A DNA stretch of 64,000 nt from Pigmentiphaga sp. H8 (GCF_003854895.1 NZ_CP033966.1:3162001-3226000); one strand, 5' to 3'; shown: positions 8,402 to 20,017, numbered from the stretch's first letter. Program-made: numbers and translations. Notes: generated by a model not told the origin, from the letters alone.

Positions 8402-9435
8402 CACACCACTTCGACCGCGTAGTCGCGCCGCTCGACCAGTTCCCCGATGGGCTCGAGCGCCAGCCCGGATTCGGCGGCGGCCGCCAGGAACTCGTCCTCG
8501 GCCCCCGGCGCGACCGCCACCAGCAGGCCGCCGCTGGTTTGCGGATCGCACAACAAGTCGATGCGATCCTGGCCCAGCGGGGCGATGCGCTGGCCATAGC
8601 TGTCGAAATTGCGGCCCGTGCCGCCTGGCACGCAGCCTTCGGCCAGATAGTGCTCCACGCCCGGCAGGCGCGGCACCTTGGCGAACTCGACGCGGGCGCT
8701 GACGCCGCTGCCGTCGGCCATCTCCACCAGGTGGCCCAGCAGGCCGAAGCCGGTGACGTCGGTCATGGCCTGGACCCCGGCCAGCCGGCCGAAGCGGCTG
8801 CCCGGCCGGTTCAGCGTGCACATCCAGTCCCGTGCCAGGTTCACATCTTCGGGGCGCAGCTTGGCCTTCTTCTCGGCCGTGGTCAGGATGCCGATGCCCA
8901 GCGGCTTGGTCAGGTACAGCTTGCAGCCCACCGTGGCGGTGTCGTTGCGCTTGAGCCGGGCCTTGTCCACCACGCCGGTCACGGCCAGCCCGAATATCGG
9001 CTCGGGAGCGTCGATCGAATGCCCGCCCGCCAGCGGAATGCCCGCCGCGTCGCAGGCCGCGCGGCCGCCGCGCACCACCTCGCGTGCCACCTCGGGCGGC
9101 AGCAGGTTGACCGGCCAGCCCAGGATGGCGATGGCCAGCAGCGGATCGCCACCCATCGCATAGATGTCGCTGATGGCGTTGGTGGCGGCGATGCGGCCGA
9201 AATCGAAGGGATCGTCGACGATGGGCATGAAGAAATCCGTGGTCGACACCACGCCGCGCTCGTCGTCCAGCGCGTAGACCGCCGCATCGTCTCGCGAGGC
9301 GTTGCCCACCCACAACCGCGGGTCGAGATGCTGCGCGCCGCTGCCGGCCAGGATCACATCCAGGACCTTGGGCGATATCTTGCAGCCGCAGCCGGCCCCG
9401 TGGCTGTACTGCGTCAGGCGTATGGGAGTGCTCAT
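8401..9435 (-). CDS. selD: Selenide, water dikinase (selenophosphate synthetase)
   Basis: Makes selenophosphate from selenide and ATP. 344 residues from ATG 9435 (MSTPIRLTQYSHGAGCGCK). The active-site loop carries Cys16, Cys18 and Lys19, matching the E. coli Cys17/Cys19/Lys20 set, so this is a Cys form and not a selenoprotein. Downstream are GHSIDAPEPIFGLAVTG and TDVTGFGLLGHL of the AIRS/PurM-like fold. An in-frame ATG 30 bases upstream is possible but less family-like. No selA, selB or selC is visible nearby, so the local context points to tRNA selenation. Confidence 0.94.
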   Translation of the reverse strand: MSTPIRLTQYSHGAGCGCKISPKVLDVILAGSGAQHLDPRLWVGNASRDDAAVYALDDERGVVSTTDFFMPIVDDPFDFGRIAATNAISDIYAMGGDPLLAIAILGWPVNLLPPEVAREVVRGGRAACDAAGIPLAGGHSIDAPEPIFGLAVTGVVDKARLKRNDTATVGCKLYLTKPLGIGILTTAEKKAKLRPEDVNLARDWMCTLNRPGSRFGRLAGVQAMTDVTGFGLLGHLVEMADGSGVSARVEFAKVPRLPGVEHYLAEGCVPGGTGRNFDSYGQRIAPLGQDRIDLLCDPQTSGGLLVAVAPGAEDEFLAAAAESGLALEPIGELVERRDYAVEVV

Positions 9436-9505
9436 GGATCGTTCGCAATGGCTTGATGGCGCCATTCTAGAACACCCGTTCCGGGCAGCTCCCCCGCCCT
9501 GCCCC

Positions 9506-9988
9506 CTACTTTCTTTCCGGCATCGCCGACGAGTGATGGCTGGTGATCAGCCATTGCCGCCCGTCCCAGCGATAGGCATAGGTATAGCGAGCCTTGACCG
9601 CGGCCCCCGTCCGGGCGAAGGTGAAGGTGTACAGCCCCGAATCGACGGCGGTATTGCACCCCAGCGCGATGCGGCGCTCGTCGATCCGGCCCGCCGGACG
9701 ATCCTCCAGGAAATGCTGGAAGTAGTCCTCCTTGGCCTGCGCGCTGTAGCGCGGCTGGTTGGACATGGTGGGCAGCAGCACCGAATCGGGCGCGTAGTTG
9801 GCCACCACCTGATGCGGATCGCCGGTCTGCAGCGAGCGGTTCCATCGGTCGAACAGGCCGGCGATCTCCTGCTCGCTGACCCCCTTGCAGCTTTCCAGGT
9901 GCGGCGCCAGCGCGCCCCCGGACACCCCCGGATTCGTGGCACAGCCTGCCAGCGCGCCGGCCAGGATCACCATTCCCAGACGTTTCAT
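9506..9988 (-). CDS. Lipoprotein with SnoaL/DUF4440-type (SgcJ/EcaC-like) domain
   Basis: 160 residues. The N-terminus MKRLGMVILAGALAGCATNPG has a lipobox (LAGC) with Cys about residue 16, so it is probably an outer-membrane or periplasmic lipoprotein. The rest follows the SnoaL-like cone fold of the SgcJ/EcaC group: SEQEIAGLFDRWNRSLQTGDPHQVVANYAPDSVLLPT and a C-terminal TYAYRWDGRQWLITSHHSS. ATG 9988 is chosen over the more upstream frame opening because GGGGGGAAG sits just before it. Ligand and role are unknown. Monocistronic, downstream of nothing obvious. Confidence 0.83.
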   Translation of the reverse strand: MKRLGMVILAGALAGCATNPGVSGGALAPHLESCKGVSEQEIAGLFDRWNRSLQTGDPHQVVANYAPDSVLLPTMSNQPRYSAQAKEDYFQHFLEDRPAGRIDERRIALGCNTAVDSGLYTFTFARTGAAVKARYTYAYRWDGRQWLITSHHSSAMPERK

Positions 9989-10075
9989 GAACTTCCCCCC
10001 TTCATTGTTGTTGTGGAAGCGAACGCTCAAGCATAGCGGAGAGCGGCCTCGGCCGCGCCGTGGCTATACTGCCCC

Positions 10076-10528
10076 GTGATCAAGATCCGCCCCTCCACTC
10101 CCCAAGACGCCCCCCTCGCCATCGCCATCTGGCGCCGCGCCGTGGACGCCACCCACGACTTCCTGACGCCGGAAGACCGCCAGGCCATCGACCGCGAAGT
10201 CGTGTCCTTCCTGCCCGGTGCCCCGCTCTGGGTAGCCGTGGACGACCAGGACCGCGCCCTGGCTTTCATGCTGCTGAACGACGGCCACATGGAAGCCCTG
10301 TTCGTCGACCCCGACCACCGCGGATTCGGCCTCGGCCGCGCCCTGGTCCGGCACGCCCTGGAACGATTCCCCGGCCTGACCACCGACGTGAACGAACAGA
10401 ACGCCCAGGCCATGGGCTTCTACGAACGCCTGGGCTTCATCCCCACCGGCCGCTCCCCGCGGGACGGCCAGGGCCGCCCCTATCCGCTGATCCATCTGCG
10501 CCACCCCACCCCAACACCAGCCGGATGA
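10076..10528 (+). CDS. GNAT acetyltransferase, YjaB-like
   Basis: 150 residues from GTG 10076. It aligns by eye along its length with E. coli YjaB: WRRAVDATHDFL, SFLPGAPLWVAVDDQ, HMEALFVDPDHRGFGLGRALV (acetyl-CoA-binding R/Q-x-x-G-x-G/A motif) and TTDVNEQNAQAMGFYERLGF. YjaB is a cytosolic N-acetyltransferase reported to act on protein lysines; the substrate here is an inference. A strong hairpin follows about 35 bp downstream. Confidence 0.88.
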   Translation: MIKIRPSTPQDAPLAIAIWRRAVDATHDFLTPEDRQAIDREVVSFLPGAPLWVAVDDQDRALAFMLLNDGHMEALFVDPDHRGFGLGRALVRHALERFPGLTTDVNEQNAQAMGFYERLGFIPTGRSPRDGQGRPYPLIHLRHPTPTPAG

Positions 10529-10563
10529 CCCGCCCGCTCCGCCAGCCGCTCAAACGCCGGGTA

Positions 10564-10582
10564 GTCCCGGCAAAGCCGGGAC
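10564..10582 (+). terminator. Hairpin downstream of the yjaB-like gene
   Basis: GTCCCGGC / AAA / GCCGGGAC is a perfect 8-bp stem with a 3-nt loop. A second, mutually exclusive stem GCCGG-GA-CCGGC overlaps its 3' arm. There is no T-run after it, so it may be a weak or factor-assisted terminator or just a structured spacer. Confidence 0.5.
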
Positions 10583-10680
10583 CGGCTTCGCTGCGCCCGC
10601 ACAGGGCGGCCGGGGGCCGCAAGCAGGCCGTCTCAAGAACCAACCCTCCATCCAGCAGTCCAAACCAATACTTGCATTTT

Positions 10681-10707
10681 TATGTCTTATATCTTATATA
10701 AGACATA
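10681..10707. promoter_or_regulatory. Perfect 12-bp inverted repeat upstream of acnA (candidate operator)
   Basis: The arms TATGTCTTATAT and ATATAAGACATA are separated by CTT. Nested inside is the 12-bp palindrome TCTTATATAAGA (10692-10703), and TCTTATAT occurs twice at 7-bp phase (10685 and 10692). The site lies about 92 bp before the acnA start, in the only AT-rich stretch of this spacer. It looks like a repressor site of GntR/FCD type; I associate TCTTATATAAGA with central-metabolism regulators in Burkholderiales, but from memory only. Confidence 0.65.
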
Positions 10708-10798
10708 GGACCTACCCTTATAGAAAGTCATCCGCCCCCTACATCGCAACGACGCAACATAAGTGGTAGATTTAACCGGTTTTCCTTCGGAGCCCATC

Positions 10799-13501
<2,703 letters not shown>

Positions 13502-13596
13502 AGCCGGCCGGCCCCTCGGGGCCGCCACCCGAGGCCTGCGCCTCCGGTGCCCTCGCGGCGCCCGGCGCAGGCCTTGCCACATCTGCGGAGCCACGC

Positions 13597-14505
13597 TTGG
13601 TCAATCTTTCGCGCTTCGATCTCGTCACGCTGTCGTTGTTCGCGGCCGTCGCGCGCCACGGCAGCATCTCGGCCGGCGCCCGCCAGGCCAACCTGGCGGT
13701 GGGCGCGGCCAGCCGGCGCATCGCCGACCTGGAGGACACGGTGGGTACTCCCCTGCTCTACCGCCGGGCCTCGGGCGTGGAGCTGACCGAGGCCGGAGGC
13801 GCCTGCCTGCGGCACGCGCTGCGCATCCTGCAGGACGTGGAGCAACTGGCCGGCCGGATGTCCGACTATGCCAGCGGCGCCGTGGGCCAGGTCCGCATCG
13901 CCGCCAATACCTCGTCCATCACGCAGTTCCTGCCGGAGGACCTGGCCGGGTTCATGGCGAGCCATCCCGGCATCCGCATCGAACTCGAAGAACAGAACAG
14001 CGCGGACATCGTGGCCGCGGTGAACGAGAACCGCGCCGACGTCGGCGTGTTCGCCGATCGCACGCCCGCCGATGGCCTGGCGACCTACCCTTATCGCGAG
14101 GACGAACTGGTGCTGATCGCGCCGCGCGCGCACGCGCTGGCGTCCCGGCGCTCGGTGGCCTTTCGCGATACGCTGGACTATGACTACGTCAGCCTGCCGG
14201 ACGCCACCTCGCTCGCCAACCGGATACGGGAGGAAAGCAGCCGGCTGGACCGGCCCATCCGGCCGCGCATCCAGGTGCGCAGCTTCGATGCCATCTGCCG
14301 GATGGTCTCGACCGGCATGGGCGTGGGGATCCTGCCCCGCCTCGCGGCGGTCCCGCATGCGAAGTCCATGAATCTGAAGCTGGTCGCGCTGGAAGACGGC
14401 TGGGCCAGGCGCGGCCTGCTGCTGGGCGTGCGCGCGCCCGAGGCGCTGACCGCGCCGGCGCGGCTGCTGGTGTCGCACTTGCGGGCGGCCGCCGCGCCGG
14501 CCTGA
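13597..14505 (+). CDS. LysR-family transcriptional regulator
   Basis: 302 residues from a TTG start at 13597, which has GGAG seven bases upstream. The N-terminal winged helix (FDLVTLSLFAAVARHGSISAGARQANLAVGAASRRIADLE) is followed by a type-2 periplasmic-binding-like effector domain with GVGILPRLAAV near the end. It lies 112 bp upstream of and co-directional with the CoA-transferase/lyase pair, which it probably regulates. The effector is unknown. Confidence 0.88.
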   Translation: MVNLSRFDLVTLSLFAAVARHGSISAGARQANLAVGAASRRIADLEDTVGTPLLYRRASGVELTEAGGACLRHALRILQDVEQLAGRMSDYASGAVGQVRIAANTSSITQFLPEDLAGFMASHPGIRIELEEQNSADIVAAVNENRADVGVFADRTPADGLATYPYREDELVLIAPRAHALASRRSVAFRDTLDYDYVSLPDATSLANRIREESSRLDRPIRPRIQVRSFDAICRMVSTGMGVGILPRLAAVPHAKSMNLKLVALEDGWARRGLLLGVRAPEALTAPARLLVSHLRAAAAPA

Positions 14506-14617
14506 CCCCGCGCCGGCTTTCGCATTCCGGCAAACCCCGCTTGCCCGATCGGCCATTTCCCCCTCCGAACGTTTCGGGTCACACTGTCGCCAAGCCATTT
14601 CCCCCACGAGACCTCCC

Positions 14618-15814
14618 ATGCCACGGCAAATCCTCGAAGGCATCCGCATCCTGGAACTGGGCCAGTTGATCGCCGGCCCGTTCGCCGCCAAGACGCTGGC
14701 CGATTTCGGCGCCGAAATCATCAAGATCGAACCGCCCGGCCAGGGCGATCCGCTGCGCAAGTGGCGCATGCTGCACGAGGGCACCTCGGTCTGGTGGGAA
14801 GCCCAGTCGCGCAGCAAGCAATCGGTATGCGTGGACCTGCGTCAACCCGAAGGGCAGGAACTAGTGCGCAAGCTGGCCGCGCAGGCCGACGTGCTGATCG
14901 AGAACTTCCGCCCCGGCGCCATGGAGAAATGGGGCCTGTCCTGGGAAGCCCTGCATGCGCTGAATCCCCGCCTGATCATGCTGCGCGTCTCGGGCTACGG
15001 CCAGACCGGAACCAAACGCGACGAACCGGGTTTCGCGGCGATAGGCGAAGCCATGGCCGGGCTGCGCTACCTGACCGGCGAACCGGGCCGCCCGCCCGTG
15101 CGCGCGGGGCTGTCGCTGGGCGACACGATCGCCGGCCTGCATGGCGCGATGGGCGTGCTGCTGGCGCTGTACGACCGCGACGCGCGCGGCGGCCAGGGGC
15201 AGATGATCGACACCGCGCTGTACGAAAGCGTGTTCAACCTGAGTGAAAGCCTGCTGCCCGAGTATTCGGTGTTCGGCGCCGTGCGCCAGCCGGCGGGCGG
15301 CGCCCTGCCCGGTATCGCTCCCTCGAACGCCTACCCTTGCGCCGACGGCGAGTACGTGCTGATCGCCGGCAACGGCGATGGCATCTTCGTGCGCCTGATG
15401 CGGCGCATGGGACGCGACGACCTGGCCGACGACCCGGGCCTGGCCCGCAACGACGGCCGCGCGCAGCGCGCGGCCGAGCTGGACGAGGCCATCGGCGCCT
15501 GGACCCGCACGCTGGACAGCGGCGCGGTGCTGGCCGCGCTGCGCGAGGCCGACGTGCCCGCCGGCCGCATCTACAACGCCCGCGACATCGCCCAGGACCC
15601 GCACTACCGCGCCCGCGACATGATCCAGGCAGTCACCTCGGCCAAGGGCCTGAAGGTCGAGATGCCCGGCATCGTGCCCAAGCTGTCCACGCATCCGGGC
15701 GCCATCCGCCACCGCGCGCCGACCCTGGGCGAACACACCGACGCCGTGCTGCGCGGCGTGGGCCTGGACGACGAGGCCTTGCGGACGCTGCGCGGCAAGG
15801 GAGTGATCGCATGA
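14618..15814 (+). CDS. CaiB/BaiF (family III) CoA-transferase
   Basis: 398 residues. Family III CoA-transferases move CoA between carboxylic acids via an enzyme-aspartyl anhydride. Here the catalytic Asp is residue 169 in GLSLGDTIAGLHGA, the same number as in formyl-CoA transferase. N-terminal signatures are GIRILELGQLIAGPFAAKTLADFGAEIIKIE and DVLIENFRPGAMEKWGL. Its stop overlaps the ATG of the next gene (ATGA), so it is coupled to an HMG-CoA-lyase-type enzyme. This suggests activation of a dicarboxylic or hydroxy acid to a CoA thioester that the lyase then cleaves. Confidence 0.92.
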   Translation: MPRQILEGIRILELGQLIAGPFAAKTLADFGAEIIKIEPPGQGDPLRKWRMLHEGTSVWWEAQSRSKQSVCVDLRQPEGQELVRKLAAQADVLIENFRPGAMEKWGLSWEALHALNPRLIMLRVSGYGQTGTKRDEPGFAAIGEAMAGLRYLTGEPGRPPVRAGLSLGDTIAGLHGAMGVLLALYDRDARGGQGQMIDTALYESVFNLSESLLPEYSVFGAVRQPAGGALPGIAPSNAYPCADGEYVLIAGNGDGIFVRLMRRMGRDDLADDPGLARNDGRAQRAAELDEAIGAWTRTLDSGAVLAALREADVPAGRIYNARDIAQDPHYRARDMIQAVTSAKGLKVEMPGIVPKLSTHPGAIRHRAPTLGEHTDAVLRGVGLDDEALRTLRGKGVIA

Positions 15815-16722
15815 TCCAGATCAACGAGGTCGGCCCGCGCGACGGGCTGCAGATCGAACCCGCCTTCGTCGCCACCGACGACAAGGTGGCGCTGGTCGAT
15901 GCGCTGTCCGACTGCGGCTTCGCCCGCATCGAGGTCACCAGCTTCACCTCGGCCCGCGCCATTCCCGCGCTGGCCGACGCCGAGGCCGTCATGCAGCGCA
16001 TCCGCCGCCGGCCCGGCGTGGTCTACACCTGCCTCGTGCCCAACCTGCGCGGCATGGAGCGCGCCCTGGACAGCGGCGCCGACGAACTCAACCTGGTGAT
16101 GTCGGTCAGCGAGACCCACAACCAGGCCAACCTGCGGATGACCCGCGAACAATCCACGGCCCAGTTGCTGGCCATGCTCGAACGCGCCGCGCAGGCGCGC
16201 GTGCCCTGCAACGTCTCGCTGTCCACCACGTTCGGCTGCCCGTTCGAGGGCGACATCGCGCCGTCCGAGGTCGAGCGGCTGGCGCGGCTCTTCGCCGGCG
16301 CCGGCGCGGCCGGCATCACGCTGTGCGACACCACCGGCATGGCCTACCCCACGCAGGTGGCGGACCTGTCCGCGTCGCTGGCCGCCCTCCTGCCCGCCTC
16401 CATCTCCTTGACCCTGCATCTGCACAACACCCGCGGCATGGCGCTGGCCAATGCGCTGGCGGCCTGGCAGGCCGGCATGCGGCGCTTCGACGGCGCCGTG
16501 GGCGGCCTGGGCGGCTGTCCCTATGCACCGGGCGCCAGCGGCAACGCCAGCACCGAGGAACTCGTCCACATGTTCGACTGCATGGGCGTGGACACCGGCG
16601 TCTCGCTGGCCCCGCTGCTGGAGGTCGTGGCCACCCTGCCGCGCCTGGTCGCGCGCGAGGTGCCCAGCCAGTTGCTGGCCGCCGGGCCGCGCCTGCGCAC
16701 CCATCCGGCGCCGGGGAGATAA
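15811..16722 (+). CDS. Hydroxymethylglutaryl-CoA lyase-family protein
   Basis: 303 residues. DRE-TIM metallolyase: EVGPRDGLQ at residues 6-14 gives the metal/catalytic Arg-Asp, LHLHNTRGMALAN the metal-binding His-x-His, and GGLGGCPYAPGASGNASTEE the lyase signature with mobile catalytic Cys near residue 236. Such enzymes cleave 3-hydroxy-3-methylglutaryl-CoA or related 3-hydroxyacyl-CoA. Coupling to a CoA-transferase by a 4-nt ATGA overlap suggests a two-step degradation unit; leucine, itaconate/citramalate-like or another acid could be the source. Confidence 0.92.
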   Translation: MIQINEVGPRDGLQIEPAFVATDDKVALVDALSDCGFARIEVTSFTSARAIPALADAEAVMQRIRRRPGVVYTCLVPNLRGMERALDSGADELNLVMSVSETHNQANLRMTREQSTAQLLAMLERAAQARVPCNVSLSTTFGCPFEGDIAPSEVERLARLFAGAGAAGITLCDTTGMAYPTQVADLSASLAALLPASISLTLHLHNTRGMALANALAAWQAGMRRFDGAVGGLGGCPYAPGASGNASTEELVHMFDCMGVDTGVSLAPLLEVVATLPRLVAREVPSQLLAAGPRLRTHPAPGR

Positions 16723-16765
16723 ACTAGCGGACTCGAACAATCATTCCGTCAGCCGCGACCCCTCC

Positions 16766-17956
16766 ATGCCCCGTTCCCGCAGCACATCCTCGTCCCGCCT
16801 CAATCGCGATGCCGAAAAACTCGTATCGCTGTCCCTGTCGCTCAACGGCTCGGGCAGCCGGGTCGAGGACCGCTACTGGGAGGGGGAACTGGGCACGCTG
16901 CTGGAGAAGCTCATGCACGGCGGCCAGGACGCGACCATCGAGGCCGCGCTCGAGGTCCTGTACCAGCGCAACGCCGGCGCCTACGAGATCCTGGTCGAGC
17001 AGGCCGAGACCCTGTCGGAATCGCTGACGCTGCAGAAGGACGGCGTGGACCACGACGTGCTGCTGGTGGTGGCGCCGGTGGTGGCCTGGACCCGTTTCAG
17101 CATTCCCTACGGCCCGATACGCATCGGCCTGCTGGATGCGCTGAAGGCCCAGCTGCACGGCCACATCCTGGCGGCCGACGCGCGCATGGCGGTGGCTCCG
17201 GAACTCTACAGCGTGGACCAGATGCCGCGCTCGTTCAGCGCCACGCGGCTATGGCTGAGCCGCCTGGGCTCGCAGGCGCTGGGTCTGACGCTGCCGCGCA
17301 TGCCGGCCACCGACGACACCGAGGTCGCGAACCTGCTGGCCGACACGCGCTACGTGGTGGCGGCCGTTGCCGTGCCGCGCGGCGCCCCGGTGTTCCGCTG
17401 GCAGGAAAACCCCGGCAAGCCCGAGCACACGCGTGAAAGCTGCCTGGCCCAGTGGGAAGCGCAAGCCGCCCCGCTGTTCGCCGACCTGCTGCCCGGCTGC
17501 GGCTTCGAATGCCTGCTGCCGGACGCCTACTACGTCAACAACCGCGAAGCCGACCGGCGCGTGCGGCCGCTGTCGCTGCGCGCCTCGGTCGCCTGGCTCG
17601 AAGCCACGCTGGGCATCGCGCCCGACCAGTTGCGCGCCGTCATCGCCGCCTGCGGCGAAACCGAGATCGAGGAATACCGGATCGGCTTCACCCAGCGCCA
17701 GAGCAACGACGTCATCTATGGCTCGACCTGGCCGATATTCGGCCGCGACGACGACGATCCCGAGATGCCCGTCATGGACGTGATCGCCGACCAGCTGCGG
17801 GAACTGGGCGTGACCGACCTGCGCAAGCTGCAGGGCCTGCTGCCCCTGGAATTCTGCGACGACTGCGGCGCGCCCTACTTCCCCAACCCCCTGGGGGAAA
17901 TGGTGCACGCCGAGCCTCCCGAGGACGCCGACGCCGGCCCCGCCCATTTCCACTGA
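16766..17956 (+). CDS. DUF2863-family protein
   Basis: 396 residues from ATG 16766 (MPRSRSTSSSRLNRDAEKLVSLSLSL). I recognise the beta-proteobacterial DUF2863 family by RYWEGELGTLLEKLMHGGQD, VDHDVLLVVAPVVAWTRF and the C-terminal ICGSTWP-like segment VIYGSTWPIFGRDDDD. A CxxC pair (FCDDCGAPYFPNP) near residue 370 could bind metal. No function is known. It is co-directional with the lyase, 43 bp downstream. Confidence 0.85.
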   Translation: MPRSRSTSSSRLNRDAEKLVSLSLSLNGSGSRVEDRYWEGELGTLLEKLMHGGQDATIEAALEVLYQRNAGAYEILVEQAETLSESLTLQKDGVDHDVLLVVAPVVAWTRFSIPYGPIRIGLLDALKAQLHGHILAADARMAVAPELYSVDQMPRSFSATRLWLSRLGSQALGLTLPRMPATDDTEVANLLADTRYVVAAVAVPRGAPVFRWQENPGKPEHTRESCLAQWEAQAAPLFADLLPGCGFECLLPDAYYVNNREADRRVRPLSLRASVAWLEATLGIAPDQLRAVIAACGETEIEEYRIGFTQRQSNDVIYGSTWPIFGRDDDDPEMPVMDVIADQLRELGVTDLRKLQGLLPLEFCDDCGAPYFPNPLGEMVHAEPPEDADAGPAHFH

Positions 17957-17974
17957 GCGGGACGCGGCGGACGC

Positions 17975-18970
17975 TCAGGCCGCGCGCGGGCTGGCCTCGG
18001 TCGCTTCCTCGGGGCGGTTGGCGTAGCGGCGCGCCAGCACCGCGCATACCATCAGCTGCATCTGGTGGAAGATCATCAGCGGCAGGACAATGGCGCCGGC
18101 GGCGCTGCTGGACAACAGCACCTTGGCCATGGGAATGCCGGTGGCCAGGCTTTTCTTGGACCCGCAGAAAACGATGGTGATCTCGTCTTCTTTCGAGAAT
18201 CCCAGCGCGCGGCTGATGTAGGTCGTGGCCAGCAGCGCCACGGCCAGGATCACCGCGCAGGCCACCAGCACGCCGGCCAGCGTCGCGGTCGAGGTCTGGT
18301 GCCACAGGCCGCCCACCACGGCCTCGCTGAAGGCCGAATAGACCACCAGCAGGATGGAGCCCTGGTCCACGTACTTGAGCACGGCGCGATGGCGCGCGAC
18401 CCAGCCGCCTATCCAGCGGCGCATCACCTGCCCCACCACGAAGGGCAGCAGCAGTTGCATCAGGATCTTGCCCACCGCGTCGAACGAGAAGGCCGCCTCG
18501 CCGGCGGTGCTCATCATCAGCTTGACCAGCACCGGCGTCAGGAAGATGCCTAGCAGGCTGGAGGCCGAGGCGCTGCAGATGGCCGCCGGGATGTTGCCGC
18601 GCGCGATGGACGTGAGCGCGATGGCCGACTGCACCGTGGCCGGCAGGGCGCACAGGAACAGGATGCCCAGGTACAGGTCGGGGGTGACCAGCGGCGCCAG
18701 GAGCGGCTTGAACGCCATCCCCAGGACGGGGAACATGACGAAGGTGAATACGAAGATCAGCAGATGCAGCCGCCAGTGGGTGGCGCCGGCGACGATGGCC
18801 TCGCGCGACAGCTTGGCGCCGTGCAGGAAGAACAGCAGGCCGATGGCGATGTTGGTGATCCAGTCGAATACCACGGCCGTCTGCCCGGAACATGGCAGGA
18901 AGCTGGCAAGGGTGACGACGACGATCAGGCTGAGTGTGAAATTATCGGGCAGGAAACGCGGACGAGTCAT
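17975..18970 (-). CDS. Bile acid:sodium symporter-like transporter (SBF-like, YfeH type)
   Basis: 331 residues from ATG 18970 (MTRPRFLPDNFTLSLIVVVTLASFLP), aligned by eye with the E. coli YfeH N-terminus. About ten hydrophobic segments cover the protein, with ALPATVQSAIALTSIARGNIPAAICSASAS and FCGSKKSLATGIPMAKVL as the family core motifs. It is an inner-membrane carrier of unknown substrate. The frame remains open for about 50 further codons upstream, but that part is hydrophilic and not family-like. Convergent with DUF2863; divergent from the GST. Confidence 0.9.
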   Translation of the reverse strand: MTRPRFLPDNFTLSLIVVVTLASFLPCSGQTAVVFDWITNIAIGLLFFLHGAKLSREAIVAGATHWRLHLLIFVFTFVMFPVLGMAFKPLLAPLVTPDLYLGILFLCALPATVQSAIALTSIARGNIPAAICSASASSLLGIFLTPVLVKLMMSTAGEAAFSFDAVGKILMQLLLPFVVGQVMRRWIGGWVARHRAVLKYVDQGSILLVVYSAFSEAVVGGLWHQTSTATLAGVLVACAVILAVALLATTYISRALGFSKEDEITIVFCGSKKSLATGIPMAKVLLSSSAAGAIVLPLMIFHQMQLMVCAVLARRYANRPEEATEASPRAA

Positions 18971-19294
18971 GGGATGGGCCGAAAAACAAAGGAAACCTGC
19001 GCCTGGCGCCGGGCACGAGGCCTCGCGGCGCCTCCGGACGAAGCCGGTCGCTGGTCCCGCCGCAGCGGTCGTTGCGCGCTGGCAGCCAGCGGCCGGAAGG
19101 CGGATCCGGCCAAGGGTAAACACGGATTATCTTCCTTTGTCGCCCCCCTGCCCAGCCCGCATTCGGTGCAGCTGCTGTGCGCCACGGTCAAAGATCGCCG
19201 CCCGTATCCCTTCCGCAAGGGCGGCCTATGGGCCACGAGCGAGGGTCTTTGTCGCATAATCGCATCGAATTCGACCTCTTTTCCGGAGTCCCGC
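18971..19294. other. Divergent intergenic region between sbf-like and gst genes
   Basis: About 324 bp with no convincing gene: the frames that cross it are extensions of the flanking genes. A CATAAT at 19255-19260 could be a -10 element for the GST, but I see no matching -35. Nothing else stands out. Confidence 0.5.
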
Positions 19295-20017
19295 ATGACC
19301 GACAAGATCGCCAAGCCGGCCCAGCAGCCCATCCAGGTCTACTCCTGGCCGACGCCCAATGGCCACAAAGTGCACATCATGCTCGAGGAGTGCAAGCTTC
19401 CGTACGAAGTGACGGGCATCAACATCGGGGCTGGCGACCAGTTCAAGGAAGAGTTCCTGGCCATCAGCCCCAACAACAAGATTCCCGCCATCGTCGATCC
19501 CGAGGGGCCCGACGGCAAGCCGATCTCGCTGTTCGAGTCCGGCGCCATCCTGGTCTACCTGGCCGGCAAGACCGGCAAGTTCCTGGGCAAGACCGACCGC
19601 GAGCGCTACAGCACACTGCAATGGCTGATGTTCCAGATGGGCGGCGTCGGCCCCATGCTGGGCCAAGCCCACCATTTCCGGCTGTACGCGCCCGAGCGCA
19701 TCGAATACGCCACCAACCGCTACACCAACGAATCCCGGCGGCTGTACAGCGTCATGGACAAGCAGTTGTCCCGCCAGGCCTTCCTGGCCGGACGCGCCTA
19801 CACCATCGCCGACATGGCCACCTGGCCCTGGACCCGCTCGCACGCCAACCAGGGGGTGGACCTGGCGGACTTCCCCAACGTCAAGCGCTGGTTCGACGAG
19901 ATCCACGCCCGACCAGCCGTGCAGCGCGGCATCCAGGTCCTGGCCGATCAGCGCAAGCCGCAAGACGCCACCGCGAAGGAAAACCTGTTCGGATCCACGC
20001 AGTACCAGCGGCGCTGA
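19295..20017 (+). CDS. Glutathione S-transferase, YfcG/YghU type (disulfide-bond oxidoreductase-like)
   Basis: 240 residues. The thioredoxin-like N-domain has YSWPTPNGHKVHIMLEE and ISPNNKIPAIVDPEGPDG plus FESGAILVYLAGKTG (glutathione gamma-Glu binding by the E-S pair). The all-helical C-domain has LGQAHHFRLYAPE and YTIADMATWPW. These match E. coli YfcG, a cytosolic glutathione-dependent disulfide reductase. ATG 19295 follows TCCGGAG. Single gene, convergent with lrgB. Confidence 0.93.
   Translation: MTDKIAKPAQQPIQVYSWPTPNGHKVHIMLEECKLPYEVTGINIGAGDQFKEEFLAISPNNKIPAIVDPEGPDGKPISLFESGAILVYLAGKTGKFLGKTDRERYSTLQWLMFQMGGVGPMLGQAHHFRLYAPERIEYATNRYTNESRRLYSVMDKQLSRQAFLAGRAYTIADMATWPWTRSHANQGVDLADFPNVKRWFDEIHARPAVQRGIQVLADQRKPQDATAKENLFGSTQYQRR

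Noticed and set aside
8401..9435. selD as a possible selenoprotein
   Set aside because: The active-site positions are both Cys codons; no in-frame TGA occurs before the real stop.
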